A stretch of 64,000 nt of DNA from Rhodopseudomonas sp. AAP120 (GTDB lineage: Bacteria; Pseudomonadota; Alphaproteobacteria; Rhizobiales; Xanthobacteraceae), in assembly GCF_001295845.1 (NCBI RefSeq), contig NZ_LJIC01000137.1, forward strand, positions 1-64,000, read 5' to 3'. Position 1 is the stretch's first letter; the number at the start of each line of letters is the position of its first letter. Shown here piece after piece: positions 36,633 to 45,198 of this stretch. The translations under genes were made by a program, and so were the position numbers. The notes beneath the pieces are model-generated. The model was not told where the DNA came from and did no database searches. It worked only from the letters and a program-made list of their open reading frames with translations.

Positions 36633-37365
36633 GCCGCGATCGACGCGGCCACGTTCCCAATCGCTGTCGGCCTCCCCGCCACGTCAGAAACTGCAGTCCA
36701 GGCGAAACAGTTCGACCGGCGCCAGCTACGCACCGCGGCGGACCCAGGCGGAGCGCAGCGAAACGACGCGGACCCAGCTGATCGAGGCAGCCATCAAGCT
36801 GGTTCGGGCCAACGGCCTGAGCGGACTGCGGACGGTAGAGGTGGCGGAGCTCGCCGGCGTGTCGCGCGGCGCGCTGATGCACCATTTCAAGAGCAAGCAC
36901 GATCTGGTGGTGGCCGTGATCCGCCACGTCAACGAGATCTCGCGCGTCGAGAGCGCCCGGCGTGCGACGCTTGCGAAGCGAGCCGACAAGGATCCGATCA
37001 AGGGCATCATCGAGGACGCCCACGACTTCTACTTCGGCGATTACTTCTTTATCGAACTGGCGATCGCGATGAGTGCGGACGCCGAGTCGCGGGTCCTGAA
37101 GCGGGAGACGTTCCAGACGTCGCGCACGAGCCGCTTCTCGGTCGAGGCGGCGTGGATCGAGGCGCTGGTGGCGACAGGCATTCCCAAGCAGGTGGCCGAA
37201 AACGTGCTCGCCCTGACGCTCAGCGTGGTCCGCGGCTTCTCCGTGCGCATGTTGCTGCAGCGCGATCCCGAGCAATTCAGTCATCTGCTCAAGCTCTGGC
37301 ACAGCATCCTGCGGCACTATCTCGACAGCGAGCTGGCGCCCTCCTCGAAGAAACGTGGTTCGTGA
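36616..37365 (+). CDS. TetR-family regulator inside the oxygenase operon
   Basis: The protein is 249 residues. A basic, Ser/Pro-rich N-terminal arm of about 40 residues precedes a TetR HTH (GLRTVEVAELAGVSRGALMH, then HFKSKHDLV). The coding region overlaps the ferredoxin stop. Several ATGs (36598, 36604, 36610, 36616) are possible; the last has GGA 7 bases upstream. It is cotranscribed with the oxygenase genes, so it probably regulates its own operon, perhaps through the palindrome at 32425. Confidence 0.87.
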   Translation: MSNPDKPRSTRPRSQSLSASPPRQKLQSRRNSSTGASYAPRRTQAERSETTRTQLIEAAIKLVRANGLSGLRTVEVAELAGVSRGALMHHFKSKHDLVVAVIRHVNEISRVESARRATLAKRADKDPIKGIIEDAHDFYFGDYFFIELAIAMSADAESRVLKRETFQTSRTSRFSVEAAWIEALVATGIPKQVAENVLALTLSVVRGFSVRMLLQRDPEQFSHLLKLWHSILRHYLDSELAPSSKKRGS

Positions 37366-38243
37366 TGGCACCAGTTCCGACAGACGGCGGTCCCGAGATG
37401 AAGCTGTGCTACGTCCGGCTGGGCCTGCGCGAACCCGCCGCCGCCGCCGCCTTCGCCAGCGACATTCTCGGCTTGCAGCCGGTGCCGAACGACCTGGGCT
37501 GTCATCTGTTTCGATCCGACCAGCGCGCTCATACGCTTTGCCTGTCCGACGACAGCGAACCTGTCGTGATCGGCATCGAGTTGCTGACGGATGAACTGGA
37601 GCCGATCGGCGACGCGATCCGGGCCGCAGGTTTCGAGGTCAAGGTCGCGAGCGATGACGATTGCCACCGGCGCGCCGTGCGGCAGGCACTGCTGGTCCGA
37701 GATGCCAGCGGAAACGCGATCGATCTGGTCAGTCGCCCATTGGTCAGCGGACGACGCTACTTTCCCAGCCGCGATGCCGGCGTGACCGGGTTGCAGGACG
37801 TTGGGCTACGCAGCCGCAACGTGGCGGAGGATCTGAAGCTGTGGACGGCGATCCTCGGCGCCCGCGTGAGCGATTGGGCCGGCGACGCCGCCTACATCAA
37901 GATCGACGAAAAGCATCATCGCATCGTGCTGTACCCGTCCGACCGCGCCGGGCTGGTCTATGTCGGCTACGCGGTCGAGAGTTTAGACGCGATCATGCAG
38001 AACCACTATTTCGCCCAGGAGCGGCAGATCAAGATTCTGCACGGCCCCGGCCGCGAGCCGGCTTCGGGCCAGATGTTCGTGCGGTTCGCGGGGCCGGAGG
38101 GCCACGTCTTTTCCTACGGCTACGGCATGAACGACATCACCGCCAGGCACCGCTGCCGGCAGTTCTCGCCCGTGCCGTCGTCGCTTTGCGAATGGGGAAG
38201 TGACGGCTCGGAGATCCCCGAGTTTCGCCGCTTGGTGGGCTGA
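37365..38243 (+). CDS. Extradiol dioxygenase paralogue lacking all iron ligands
   Basis: The protein is 292 residues, two VOC modules as in type I extradiol dioxygenases. It aligns without gaps, at a constant offset of 5 residues, to the C-terminal domain of its neighbour at 38262. The three iron ligands are replaced: H140 by D145, H197 by Y202, E245 by S250. Two further active-site residues are also changed (H226 to E231, Y235 to R240). It cannot be a normal iron dioxygenase. It could be a structural partner, a binding protein or an enzyme of another chemistry. The start overlaps the TetR stop by one base (TGATG); an ATG at 37398 is an alternative. Confidence 0.85.
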   Translation: MAPVPTDGGPEMKLCYVRLGLREPAAAAAFASDILGLQPVPNDLGCHLFRSDQRAHTLCLSDDSEPVVIGIELLTDELEPIGDAIRAAGFEVKVASDDDCHRRAVRQALLVRDASGNAIDLVSRPLVSGRRYFPSRDAGVTGLQDVGLRSRNVAEDLKLWTAILGARVSDWAGDAAYIKIDEKHHRIVLYPSDRAGLVYVGYAVESLDAIMQNHYFAQERQIKILHGPGREPASGQMFVRFAGPEGHVFSYGYGMNDITARHRCRQFSPVPSSLCEWGSDGSEIPEFRRLVG

Positions 38244-38261
38244 TACTGAAAGGACACGACC

Positions 38262-39113
38262 ATGATCGAACTCAAGGACGTCGCTTATGCGCGTCTCGGT
38301 ACGCCCGATCTCGAAGACGCTGAATCCTTCGCGACGTCCTGCCTCGGCCTGCAGGTCGCCGAGCGATCCGGCAAGGCGCTACATCTGCGGTCCGACGATC
38401 GCGCCCACACGCTGTGCTACTACGACGGCGATCCGTCGGAACAGACGCTGGGATTCGAAATTGCCGACGAGGACGAGCTATCCTCCGCGGCCACGACCCT
38501 GGAAACGATCGGTCATCCGGTTCACGTCGGCACCGAGTCCGAGTGCGCGGTGCGCAAGGTGAAGGCCTTCATCGGATTCAAGGATCCGAGCGGCAACAGC
38601 ATCGAACTGGTGGTGCGGCCGGAGCGCCTCGGCCGCCGATATTTCCCGACGCGCGATGCCGGCATCACCGGCTTCAGCCACGTCGGCCTCAACTCGACCA
38701 ACCCGCGCCGCGATGAGGCGTTCTGGACCAAGGTCTGCAACGCGCGTGTCAGTGACCGGATCGGCGACATCGCGTTGATGCGCGTCAACGCCATCCATCA
38801 CACCGTCGCGCTGGCGCCTGCCGCCGGGCCCGGCATCCAGCACATCAATCATCAGGTGCAGAGCAACGACGACGTGTTGCGCTCCTATTATCACCTGTCC
38901 GAGCAGCGCGTTCCGATCGTGTTCGGCCCGGGACGTCATCCGACGTCAGGCGCCCGCTTCCTCTACTTCAAGGGGCCGGACGGAATGGTGTTCGAATATT
39001 CGGTCGGCGTCGACGAGATCGAGGATGAAGCCACGCACCGTCCGCGCCAGTTCGGATTCGAGCCGTCCAGCCTGTGCATGTGGGGCTCGAAATCTCAACG
39101 GATGGCGCGTTGA
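38262..39113 (+). CDS. Type I extradiol ring-cleavage dioxygenase
   Basis: The protein is 283 residues of the vicinal oxygen chelate superfamily with two tandem modules. The iron triad is H140 (TGFSHVGLNS), H197 (IQHINHQVQ) and E245 (GMVFEYSVG); H180, H226 and Y235 fit second-shell catalytic positions. It would cleave the catechol made by the dioxygenase and diol dehydrogenase, next to a hydroxyl (meta cleavage). It is the last gene of the plus-strand operon, 18 bases after its inactive paralogue. The hydrolase at 28475 takes its product. Confidence 0.93.
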   Translation: MIELKDVAYARLGTPDLEDAESFATSCLGLQVAERSGKALHLRSDDRAHTLCYYDGDPSEQTLGFEIADEDELSSAATTLETIGHPVHVGTESECAVRKVKAFIGFKDPSGNSIELVVRPERLGRRYFPTRDAGITGFSHVGLNSTNPRRDEAFWTKVCNARVSDRIGDIALMRVNAIHHTVALAPAAGPGIQHINHQVQSNDDVLRSYYHLSEQRVPIVFGPGRHPTSGARFLYFKGPDGMVFEYSVGVDEIEDEATHRPRQFGFEPSSLCMWGSKSQRMAR

Positions 39114-39391
39114 CGGCCTGACGAGAGGTTCATCGGGGCGGCGGTCGCGCCGTCCCGCGTCCGAGGCTGGTCGCGCGGCGCCGCCCCGAATACACCCGCC
39201 GTCAAACTCACCGGCCGCGCCGTCGTCCCAGCCGAGCAGCTCGCAAATGTCTGTTCGGTGTGCAGGCCGACCGTCGTCACGGCCCATAGGCTGGATGTAT
39301 CAGGGCGATCGAAAACTGCGCATCTTGCATGGTCGTAGACCAGAGGGCCCAACATGCAATCTGTCAGCGACACGTGGATGCGCAGCCCCTG

Positions 39392-40003
39392 TCACTCACC
39401 CCCGCCCGCAGCCGGGCTCGTAAACCCATAAAGGAAAAGATCCACGATGGTGTCGGCAAACTCGGTCGGGCTTAGTCCACGGGCCGGATCGAACCACGTG
39501 TGGCTGAAGTTGAGAATGCCAAACAGCATCATCGTGTAAACGGTTTTTGTCCGCTTCGCGATCTTGCGCTGCTTGTCCAATCGGATCAGAAGCTCCGAAA
39601 TGATATCGACGATCTGTCGCTCCAACGATTTGATCGACGTCTGCTCGGCTTCGCTGAGAAACGCCATATCGTTGAGGATCAGCCGCTGCTCGTTGGGCGA
39701 ACGGGCATTGAGTTCGACGATCGCGCGGATCGCGGCGCGAAACTGAGCGAGCGTATCCGTCTCGGCTGCGATCGCATCCTCGACATCCGCGATCATGCGC
39801 CGCACATGGGCATCCAGGATCGCGAACAGGATCGCTTCCTTGGATTGGAAGTAGTGATAGAGAGCTCCGCGGGACAGCCGGCAGGCGTCCGCGAGTTCGG
39901 CGATCGACGCCCGCATATAACTCTGGCGGGCGAATAGTTCGCAAGCGACGGTCAGAATTCCGTTCTGGATGTCGTCGTAATTTTCTGAGCGGGTGCGCGC
40001 CAT
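39392..40003 (-). CDS. TetR-family transcriptional regulator
   Basis: The protein is 203 residues. HTH in ASIAELADACRLSRGALYHY followed by FQSKEAIL. It is a paralogue of the TetR at 45199 (shared RTRSENYDD-like start and a FGILNFSHTWFDP-like end). It lies between the meta-cleavage operon and the second island. An inverted repeat directly upstream (40018-40040) could be its own operator. Confidence 0.9.
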   Translation of the reverse strand: MARTRSENYDDIQNGILTVACELFARQSYMRASIAELADACRLSRGALYHYFQSKEAILFAILDAHVRRMIADVEDAIAAETDTLAQFRAAIRAIVELNARSPNEQRLILNDMAFLSEAEQTSIKSLERQIVDIISELLIRLDKQRKIAKRTKTVYTMMLFGILNFSHTWFDPARGLSPTEFADTIVDLFLYGFTSPAAGGGE

Positions 40004-40017
40004 TCCAGCCTTTCGGG

Positions 40018-40040
40018 CCGTCCGACGGCGAGTCGGACGG
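40018..40040. promoter_or_regulatory. Inverted repeat upstream of TetR gene
   Basis: CCGTCCGAC (40018-40026) and GTCGGACGG (40032-40040) form a perfect 9-bp inverted repeat, 15 bases upstream of the TetR start. Its half-sites contain TCCGAC/GTCGGA, like the operators of the neighbouring island, but with wider spacing. It may be an autoregulatory operator or a leader hairpin. Confidence 0.45.
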
Positions 40041-40195
40041 GTTGCCTGTTCGGGCCTCCGTTACGCGCGCCGGGCGGCCAGCGCAATCATTATCGAACGG
40101 ACGACCGGACTGCTCAAAGCTGCGAGCTGGCCCGCGCAAGAGATTCAGCACGAACACGAGACAGGCGAGATGACCTGGCGGTCATGGCGGCTGGC

Positions 40196-41380
40196 TCACC
40201 GGCCGCGGAAATCAGGACGTCGCTTGTTGGCGAACGCCACCACTCCCTCCCGCGCGTCATCGGTTCGCGCGGCGAGGACGATGGACTCGCATTCGTCGCC
40301 GAGTTGCTCCCTCAGACTGGTTTCGTGGGATTGGCGAAGCAGACGGCGCATCGCGCCATACGCCTTGGTCGGCCCGGCGGCGAGCTTCTTGGCGAGACCG
40401 AAGACTTCGCTTTCCACTTCGCCATCAGCCACGACCCGGCTGACGATGCCATAAGCGAGCGCTTCGTCGGCGGTCAGACGGCGGTTCAGCAGGAAGAGCT
40501 CTTGCGCCCGGCGCATGCCGACCATCCGGGGCAGAAACCAGGTGTTGCCACCGTCCGACGTCAGCCCCAGCGCCGCATAGCCGAGCGCGAACCGGGCATC
40601 ATGGGCTGCGACCACGATGTCGGCGGCATAGAGAAGGCCTAAGCCTCCCCCTGCGGCAGCGCCCCGAACGGCTGCGATGACAGGCGCATCGAAGCTCGTC
40701 AACCTCTCGATCGCCAGATGATATGCATCGATCATCGAGCGCAAACGTCCGGGCAATCGATCGGGCTCGGTGCCGGCGAACAACGCCACATCCCCGCCCA
40801 CGGTGAAATTCGCCCCTGCCCCCGCCATGACGATGGCGCGAACCCCGCTCGCATCGGCGATCGTCTTCACGGCCGCGTTCAAGTCCGACGCCATCGCTTC
40901 GTTGATGGCGTTGCCCTGATCCGGGCGGTTCAACCGAAGCGTGGCGATGCCTTCGACAATGTCGAGCTGCACTGCGCTCGACGCTCCGGCTGCATCGCGC
41001 CAACGCGCCGTGTCGGTGTATTGCCGAAGCGCGCGGATCTGCTCGCCGTCGAACGTCAAGATATGCGCGAACGCAGCGTCGAGCGGCCCGCCGCTTCTCC
41101 CGCGTCCGCGGTAACGACCAGTCACCAACAATCCGTCGGCGCCGATCTCGCGGAAGCTGTCCGGCTCGGCGCGGGCTTCGAAATGCCGGGCGATTCCGCC
41201 CCAACCATTCCGACGCATCGCAGCCGCGCCATCGTGCGTGCCGCCGATGTCGAACGGCATGCCCTCGGCGATTTCTCCGACGAATTCCGGATGCAGAAGC
41301 TGATCGAGCTGCTGACGGTCTCCGCGAGACAGCGCGTCGTACAACGAGCGCGCGAGATCCGCACGAGTTCTGACTTGCAT
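40196..41380 (-). CDS. SnoaL-like domain fused to enoyl-CoA hydratase/isomerase
   Basis: The protein is 394 residues. Residues 1 to about 130 resemble a SnoaL/NTF2-like domain (ARSLYDALSRGDRQQLDQLL, then LHPEFVGEI, ITHIL-like strands). Residues from about 137 form a crotonase with GAGANFTVGGDVALF and RGAAAGGGLGLLYAADIV. LGLTSDGGNTWFLP has the Asp seen in PaaG-type isomerases. Such a fusion is unusual: the NTF2-like part might isomerise or dehydrate, or bind the partner substrate. It follows the CoA ligase gene, 78 bases downstream. Confidence 0.85.
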   Translation of the reverse strand: MQVRTRADLARSLYDALSRGDRQQLDQLLHPEFVGEIAEGMPFDIGGTHDGAAAMRRNGWGGIARHFEARAEPDSFREIGADGLLVTGRYRGRGRSGGPLDAAFAHILTFDGEQIRALRQYTDTARWRDAAGASSAVQLDIVEGIATLRLNRPDQGNAINEAMASDLNAAVKTIADASGVRAIVMAGAGANFTVGGDVALFAGTEPDRLPGRLRSMIDAYHLAIERLTSFDAPVIAAVRGAAAGGGLGLLYAADIVVAAHDARFALGYAALGLTSDGGNTWFLPRMVGMRRAQELFLLNRRLTADEALAYGIVSRVVADGEVESEVFGLAKKLAAGPTKAYGAMRRLLRQSHETSLREQLGDECESIVLAARTDDAREGVVAFANKRRPDFRGR

Positions 41381-41427
41381 GGACGGCCTCTCTCCACGGG
41401 GCGAATGCGGTGAGCTTTGTTATAGTG

Positions 41428-41451
41428 GGAGGGCCGGTGCGACGGCCCTCC
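41428..41451 (-). terminator. Hairpin between CoA ligase and fusion gene
   Basis: GGAGGGCCG and CGGCCCTCC form a perfect 9-bp stem with a 6-base loop. It lies just after the CoA ligase stop and before the SnoaL-crotonase start on the minus strand. Without a T-run it may weaken rather than stop transcription. Confidence 0.4.
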
Positions 41452-41458
41452 GGCGCGA

Positions 41459-43024
41459 TCACCCTACGGCGCGATCGCGTCCCTCCCAGTACGGGCCGCG
41501 CAGCTCGTGCTTCAGCAGCTTGCCGGCCGCCGACGTCGGCAAGGCGTCGCGGAATTCGACGCTCACCGGACATTTGTAACCGGCGATGTATTGGCGGCAA
41601 TGCTCGCGCAATTCTGCCGACGTCGCCTCGGCACCCACTCGCAGAACGACGACGGCATGCACCTGCTCGCCCCACCGCGCGCTGGGAATGCCTATCACGG
41701 CGCAACTCGCGATCGCCGGATGACGCGCCAGCGCATTCTCCACCTCGGCGGAATAGACGTTCTCACCGCCGGAGACGATCATGTCCTTGAGGCGATCCAC
41801 GATGAACAGATATCCTTCGTCGTCGACGTAGCCCATGTCGCCGGACCGCAGCCAGCCGTTGCGAAAGGCGTCGTTAGTTTCCCGCTCGCGATTCCAATAG
41901 CCGATCATCACGCCGATGCCGCGGGCGACGATCTCTCCCACCGTTCCCACCTCGGCCTCGACGCCGTCCATGCCCTGAATTTGCATCTCGATGCCCCACG
42001 CCGGGCGTCCGGCGGAGCGCAGCCGCGCCTTGTCGGCGGCGTTGTGCGAGCGATGACAATGTGGCGGCAGCACCGTGTACGGCCCTCCGGTCTCCGTCAT
42101 GCCGTAGCCCTGATAGAAGTCGACGTGAGGCAGCGCCTGCAGAAGTCGACCGAGCAGTTCCTCATTAATCGGGGAAGCGCCGTAAACGATCTTGCGCAGG
42201 CTGCCGAGGTCGAACTCGCCGAACCCCGGATGTTCGATCAGACGCTGCAGCATGGTCGGCACAAGCAGCGTGAAGGTGACGCGTTCCTTCGCCATGGCAC
42301 GCAGCACGACTGAGGGCTCGAACGCCTCCACGTAAACGGTCCTGCACCCGCGCACCAATGCCCGGATGAGGATGCACATGCCGGCCTGGTGAAAGATCGG
42401 CGCGACCGCGAGCACGACCTCATCTGACGCGTAGGCGACGTCCAGCAGATTGCAGATCGCGTTCCCCAGAAGTGCGTTGTGACTCAGCATCACGCCCTTC
42501 GGAAACCCGGTGGTGCCGCCGGTGTAGAACACGCCCGCGAGATCATCGCCTCCCCGCCGCGCATCTTCGGCCGGCTGCGCGGCGCGCATCAGCTGTTCGG
42601 CGTGCAGCACGCCGTCGGGAGCCTCACCGTCGCCGACATAAACGATCGTCCGCAGCGATCGGCTCAGCGTACGAAGATCGTTGCACCACGACAGGAAGTG
42701 ATCATCGACCAGCAGGATATGGGTGTCGCAATCGTCCAGAGAGAACGCGACCTCGGCCGCGCTCCATCGCGTATTCGCCGGATTGAGGGCGCCGCCACCC
42801 CACCAGACGCCGAGCATGTATTCGAGATAATGGTCGGAATTCAGCGCCAGCATCCCGACGCGATCGTCTTTCGCCATGCCGATCTGCTGCAGCACCGCGG
42901 CGAGACGCGCGGTGCGGTCCGCGAGCTCTCGCCAGGTTCGGCGCCGATCGCCGAAGGTCGTCGCCACCGCGTCAGGTGCCGACCGCATCTGGCGATGGAG
43001 TCCATCGGTCAAATTGAGCTTCAT
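41459..43024 (-). CDS. AMP-forming acyl-CoA ligase
   Basis: The protein is 521 residues with FYTGGTTGFPKG at about 167-178, GYGMTETGGPY, DRLKDMIVSGGENVYSAEVE and SAAGKLLKHELR. It belongs to the FadD3/feruloyl- or medium-chain type of CoA ligases. The ATG at 43024 has GGAGG 8 bases upstream; a start nine codons earlier is less likely. Its promoter carries a palindrome shared with four other promoters of the island (43116-43133). Confidence 0.9.
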   Translation of the reverse strand: MKLNLTDGLHRQMRSAPDAVATTFGDRRRTWRELADRTARLAAVLQQIGMAKDDRVGMLALNSDHYLEYMLGVWWGGGALNPANTRWSAAEVAFSLDDCDTHILLVDDHFLSWCNDLRTLSRSLRTIVYVGDGEAPDGVLHAEQLMRAAQPAEDARRGGDDLAGVFYTGGTTGFPKGVMLSHNALLGNAICNLLDVAYASDEVVLAVAPIFHQAGMCILIRALVRGCRTVYVEAFEPSVVLRAMAKERVTFTLLVPTMLQRLIEHPGFGEFDLGSLRKIVYGASPINEELLGRLLQALPHVDFYQGYGMTETGGPYTVLPPHCHRSHNAADKARLRSAGRPAWGIEMQIQGMDGVEAEVGTVGEIVARGIGVMIGYWNRERETNDAFRNGWLRSGDMGYVDDEGYLFIVDRLKDMIVSGGENVYSAEVENALARHPAIASCAVIGIPSARWGEQVHAVVVLRVGAEATSAELREHCRQYIAGYKCPVSVEFRDALPTSAAGKLLKHELRGPYWEGRDRAVG

Positions 43025-43115
43025 CTTGTCGTCCTCCCTCGAATCGATCACGCGAGCTCGGGACCTGGCGGACCGGCTCCGCGATCATCAGCCCTCTTGC
43101 CGGGGCTCATTTATT

Positions 43116-43133
43116 AGACCGACGCGTCGGTCT
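43116..43133. promoter_or_regulatory. Island operator, site 1 (CoA ligase promoter)
   Basis: AGACCGACGCGTCGGTCT is a perfect 18-bp palindrome about 100 bases upstream of the CoA ligase start, flanked by TTTAT-like sequence. It is the best example of the motif also found at 45105, 45968, 51235 and 52497. TetR-family operator is the likely identity. Confidence 0.7.
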
Positions 43134-43264
43134 TTATCTTGCGCCGCGATGTCCGCCGGGTCGGCGAACGCCGCTGCTTATCAATGTAGCCTTCCCGTCA
43201 CATCGGACCGCGCAGGGATATCGCCCTCCTGCCGCGCAACGACGGGAAAGATCGGGCCGTCCGA

Positions 43265-43822
43265 TCAGATCAGAAAGGAGATCGTGTAGATAGGCTTGTT
43301 GTTATTCACCAGCACGACCTTCTTGTAGACGATCTTGAGAGCGCCTTGCTGCCGACGGAGTCGGTAGCAGCAGCGCGCCGCCCACATCGTATCTCCACGC
43401 AGATTGGTCTCGAAGATCTGACTGTTGCAGGCGACGCCGATGTCCTGCCCCTCGGACTGCAACAATTCGACATTGCCGATGATGCGCGCGAGCTGCGATG
43501 GCGGGGTTTGCGAATGGCGGCGTCCCGTTTTCAACTGACGCACACGGAGCGCGATCCGGGATCGATTGTCGTAGATCAGCGACATCTGCCGTTCCGGGTC
43601 GGTGTCGGCGCCGTTGGCGGGCACCCAATACACCGCGTCGTCGGTCCACAGCGCCTCCCACGCATCGTATTCATGCGTGTCCTGCAGGCGCGCCTCGCGA
43701 TAGAGAAACTGGCTCACTTCATGATGGAGGTCGGCGTCGACCTCGGTGGCGTAGCTCAGATCCCGGCCCGTCCACTGCTTCAGGATATTGTCCGCAGGGC
43801 GTTCGCTCGTCTCGGCATCCAT
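43265..43822 (-). CDS. Ring-hydroxylating dioxygenase, beta subunit (second system)
   Basis: The protein is 185 residues with the small-subunit pattern: HHEVSQFLYREARLQDTHEY, DAWEALWTDDAVYWVPANG and ARIIGNVELL. The start overlaps the alpha-subunit stop by one base (TGATG). It is distinct from the beta subunit at 35051. No further oxygenase components follow. Confidence 0.91.
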   Translation of the reverse strand: MDAETSERPADNILKQWTGRDLSYATEVDADLHHEVSQFLYREARLQDTHEYDAWEALWTDDAVYWVPANGADTDPERQMSLIYDNRSRIALRVRQLKTGRRHSQTPPSQLARIIGNVELLQSEGQDIGVACNSQIFETNLRGDTMWAARCCYRLRRQQGALKIVYKKVVLVNNNKPIYTISFLI

Positions 43823-45078
43823 CAGCAGGCCTCCATCAGTGCGCGGTAGTGCTTCCAGATCTCCCGCGACGGAAGATCGTCGGTCGAATGCCCAATGAGG
43901 AAGCCGTCCTCGTCGCGCCGTTCTCGATGCTCGCCGCGCTTCAAATAGAGATACTCCGGCGCGCGAATTTCGAGCCCCCGTTGGTTTCGCTCGTACATCT
44001 CGGTGTCGTCAGCGAGCAGGAAGCCGGCCGGCCCCACGGACCCCATCGTCTGTTGCCTGAGTCGCCGGTTGATCTCCGGCGAGTCCTTGAATTGAATGGC
44101 GGTAACGTGCTGGATCGACTCGACTGCCGAGACCGGCTGAATGACGAAGATCTGAATTTCGGCGATGAACAGATTGGGAAAGATCATGACGTGCGGCATC
44201 CCGTCGATCATGATCTGCCGGGCGCGCTCATCGCCATAGGCCGACTGCATCTGCGCGGTGTATTCGGGCAGCTTGTCGGCCGTGGTCCCGAACCAGCTCA
44301 TCGGTTGATCGCGGCGGCGGAATTCCGGACGCGGGTCGACCTCGGTGTGACCGTTGCCGAGCGCACGCGTGACGGCGACGGCGTCGTTCCCATAAAGGCT
44401 GCCGATGGCGCTATCGGCGACCGAGAAGATCGAGGAGTGCACGAAGGCGGGGTGATAGCCGTCGCACTCATTCTCCAGGATGAACTTCCAATTGGCTCGC
44501 GCGCGATGCCGCAGGAAGCCGGCGCTGAGGTCCAGTTCGCTGGTCGGCGAATTTTCGCAGGCTTGATCGAGCGTTCGGCGTGCGCCGCCGAGATGCTCCT
44601 CGAGCGACGGCCCATCCTGCGCCATCGAAGCGAACACGAAGCCGCGATAACTCGCGACGCGCGGCACCTTCGCCAGACCAAGTCCTGACTTGTCCGTCCC
44701 GGCGTATCCTTCGGGGAAAGCGTAGTTCATCAACCTGCCGTCGTTCGCGAACGTCCAAGAGTGATACGGGCAGGTGAACGACTTGCGGTTTCCCTTGTCC
44801 TGCACGCAGACCGCGTTGCCGCGATGAGGGCAGCGATTGAGCAGCAGGTTGATCTCACCGTGCTGATTGCGGACCATCAGCACGGGCATCGGGCCGATCG
44901 ACTTGGTGACGAAATCGTTAGTGTTGGGCACCTCGCTTTCGTGCCCGACATAGACCCAGGTCTTGAACCAGATCTTCTCCAGCTCCTCCTTGAAGATCAC
45001 TTCGTCCGAATAGAGGGAGCCATGAACCATTCCTGGCCGAATGAGGGTTTCCCAAGGGCTGTGCAGACCACCGTCCAT
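43822..45078 (-). CDS. Rieske ring-hydroxylating dioxygenase, alpha subunit (second system)
   Basis: The protein is 418 residues. Rieske ligands C83, H85, C103, H106 (CPHRG, then CPYHSW). Mononuclear site ENECDGYHPAFVH with D206, H209 and H214. It differs clearly from the alpha subunit at 33749. No ferredoxin or reductase is encoded nearby, so it may use those of the first system. The operator-like site at 45105-45122 lies 35 bases upstream of its start, where a repressor would block the promoter. Confidence 0.93.
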   Translation of the reverse strand: MDGGLHSPWETLIRPGMVHGSLYSDEVIFKEELEKIWFKTWVYVGHESEVPNTNDFVTKSIGPMPVLMVRNQHGEINLLLNRCPHRGNAVCVQDKGNRKSFTCPYHSWTFANDGRLMNYAFPEGYAGTDKSGLGLAKVPRVASYRGFVFASMAQDGPSLEEHLGGARRTLDQACENSPTSELDLSAGFLRHRARANWKFILENECDGYHPAFVHSSIFSVADSAIGSLYGNDAVAVTRALGNGHTEVDPRPEFRRRDQPMSWFGTTADKLPEYTAQMQSAYGDERARQIMIDGMPHVMIFPNLFIAEIQIFVIQPVSAVESIQHVTAIQFKDSPEINRRLRQQTMGSVGPAGFLLADDTEMYERNQRGLEIRAPEYLYLKRGEHRERRDEDGFLIGHSTDDLPSREIWKHYRALMEAC

Positions 45079-45104
45079 CGGCGCTTCTCCCGTCGTCTCT
45101 TTAT

Positions 45105-45122
45105 AATCCGGACAGTCGGTCT
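45105..45122. promoter_or_regulatory. Island operator, site 2 (second dioxygenase promoter)
   Basis: AATCCGGACAGTCGGTCT has one perfect half-site (GTCGGTCT) and one weak one. It is embedded in a wider dyad with TTATA (45101-45105) and TATAA (45122-45126) arms. It lies 35 bases from the alpha-subunit start. Confidence 0.55.
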
Positions 45123-45198
45123 ATAAATAGAACGCAAACAATTGTCAATCGCTGAGACCACCGGGAGCGGACTTCTACGTGACAAACGTCAGCGGTTA

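Noticed and set aside
39135-39187. GGGGCGGCG / CGCCGCCCC inverted repeat after the extradiol dioxygenase gene
   Set aside because: The arms are pure GC and 35 bases apart. This is likely by chance in this composition, although a weak terminator remains possible.
33749-45078. The two Rieske dioxygenase systems as a recent duplication
   Set aside because: Both subunits differ throughout apart from family motifs, and gene order and partners differ.
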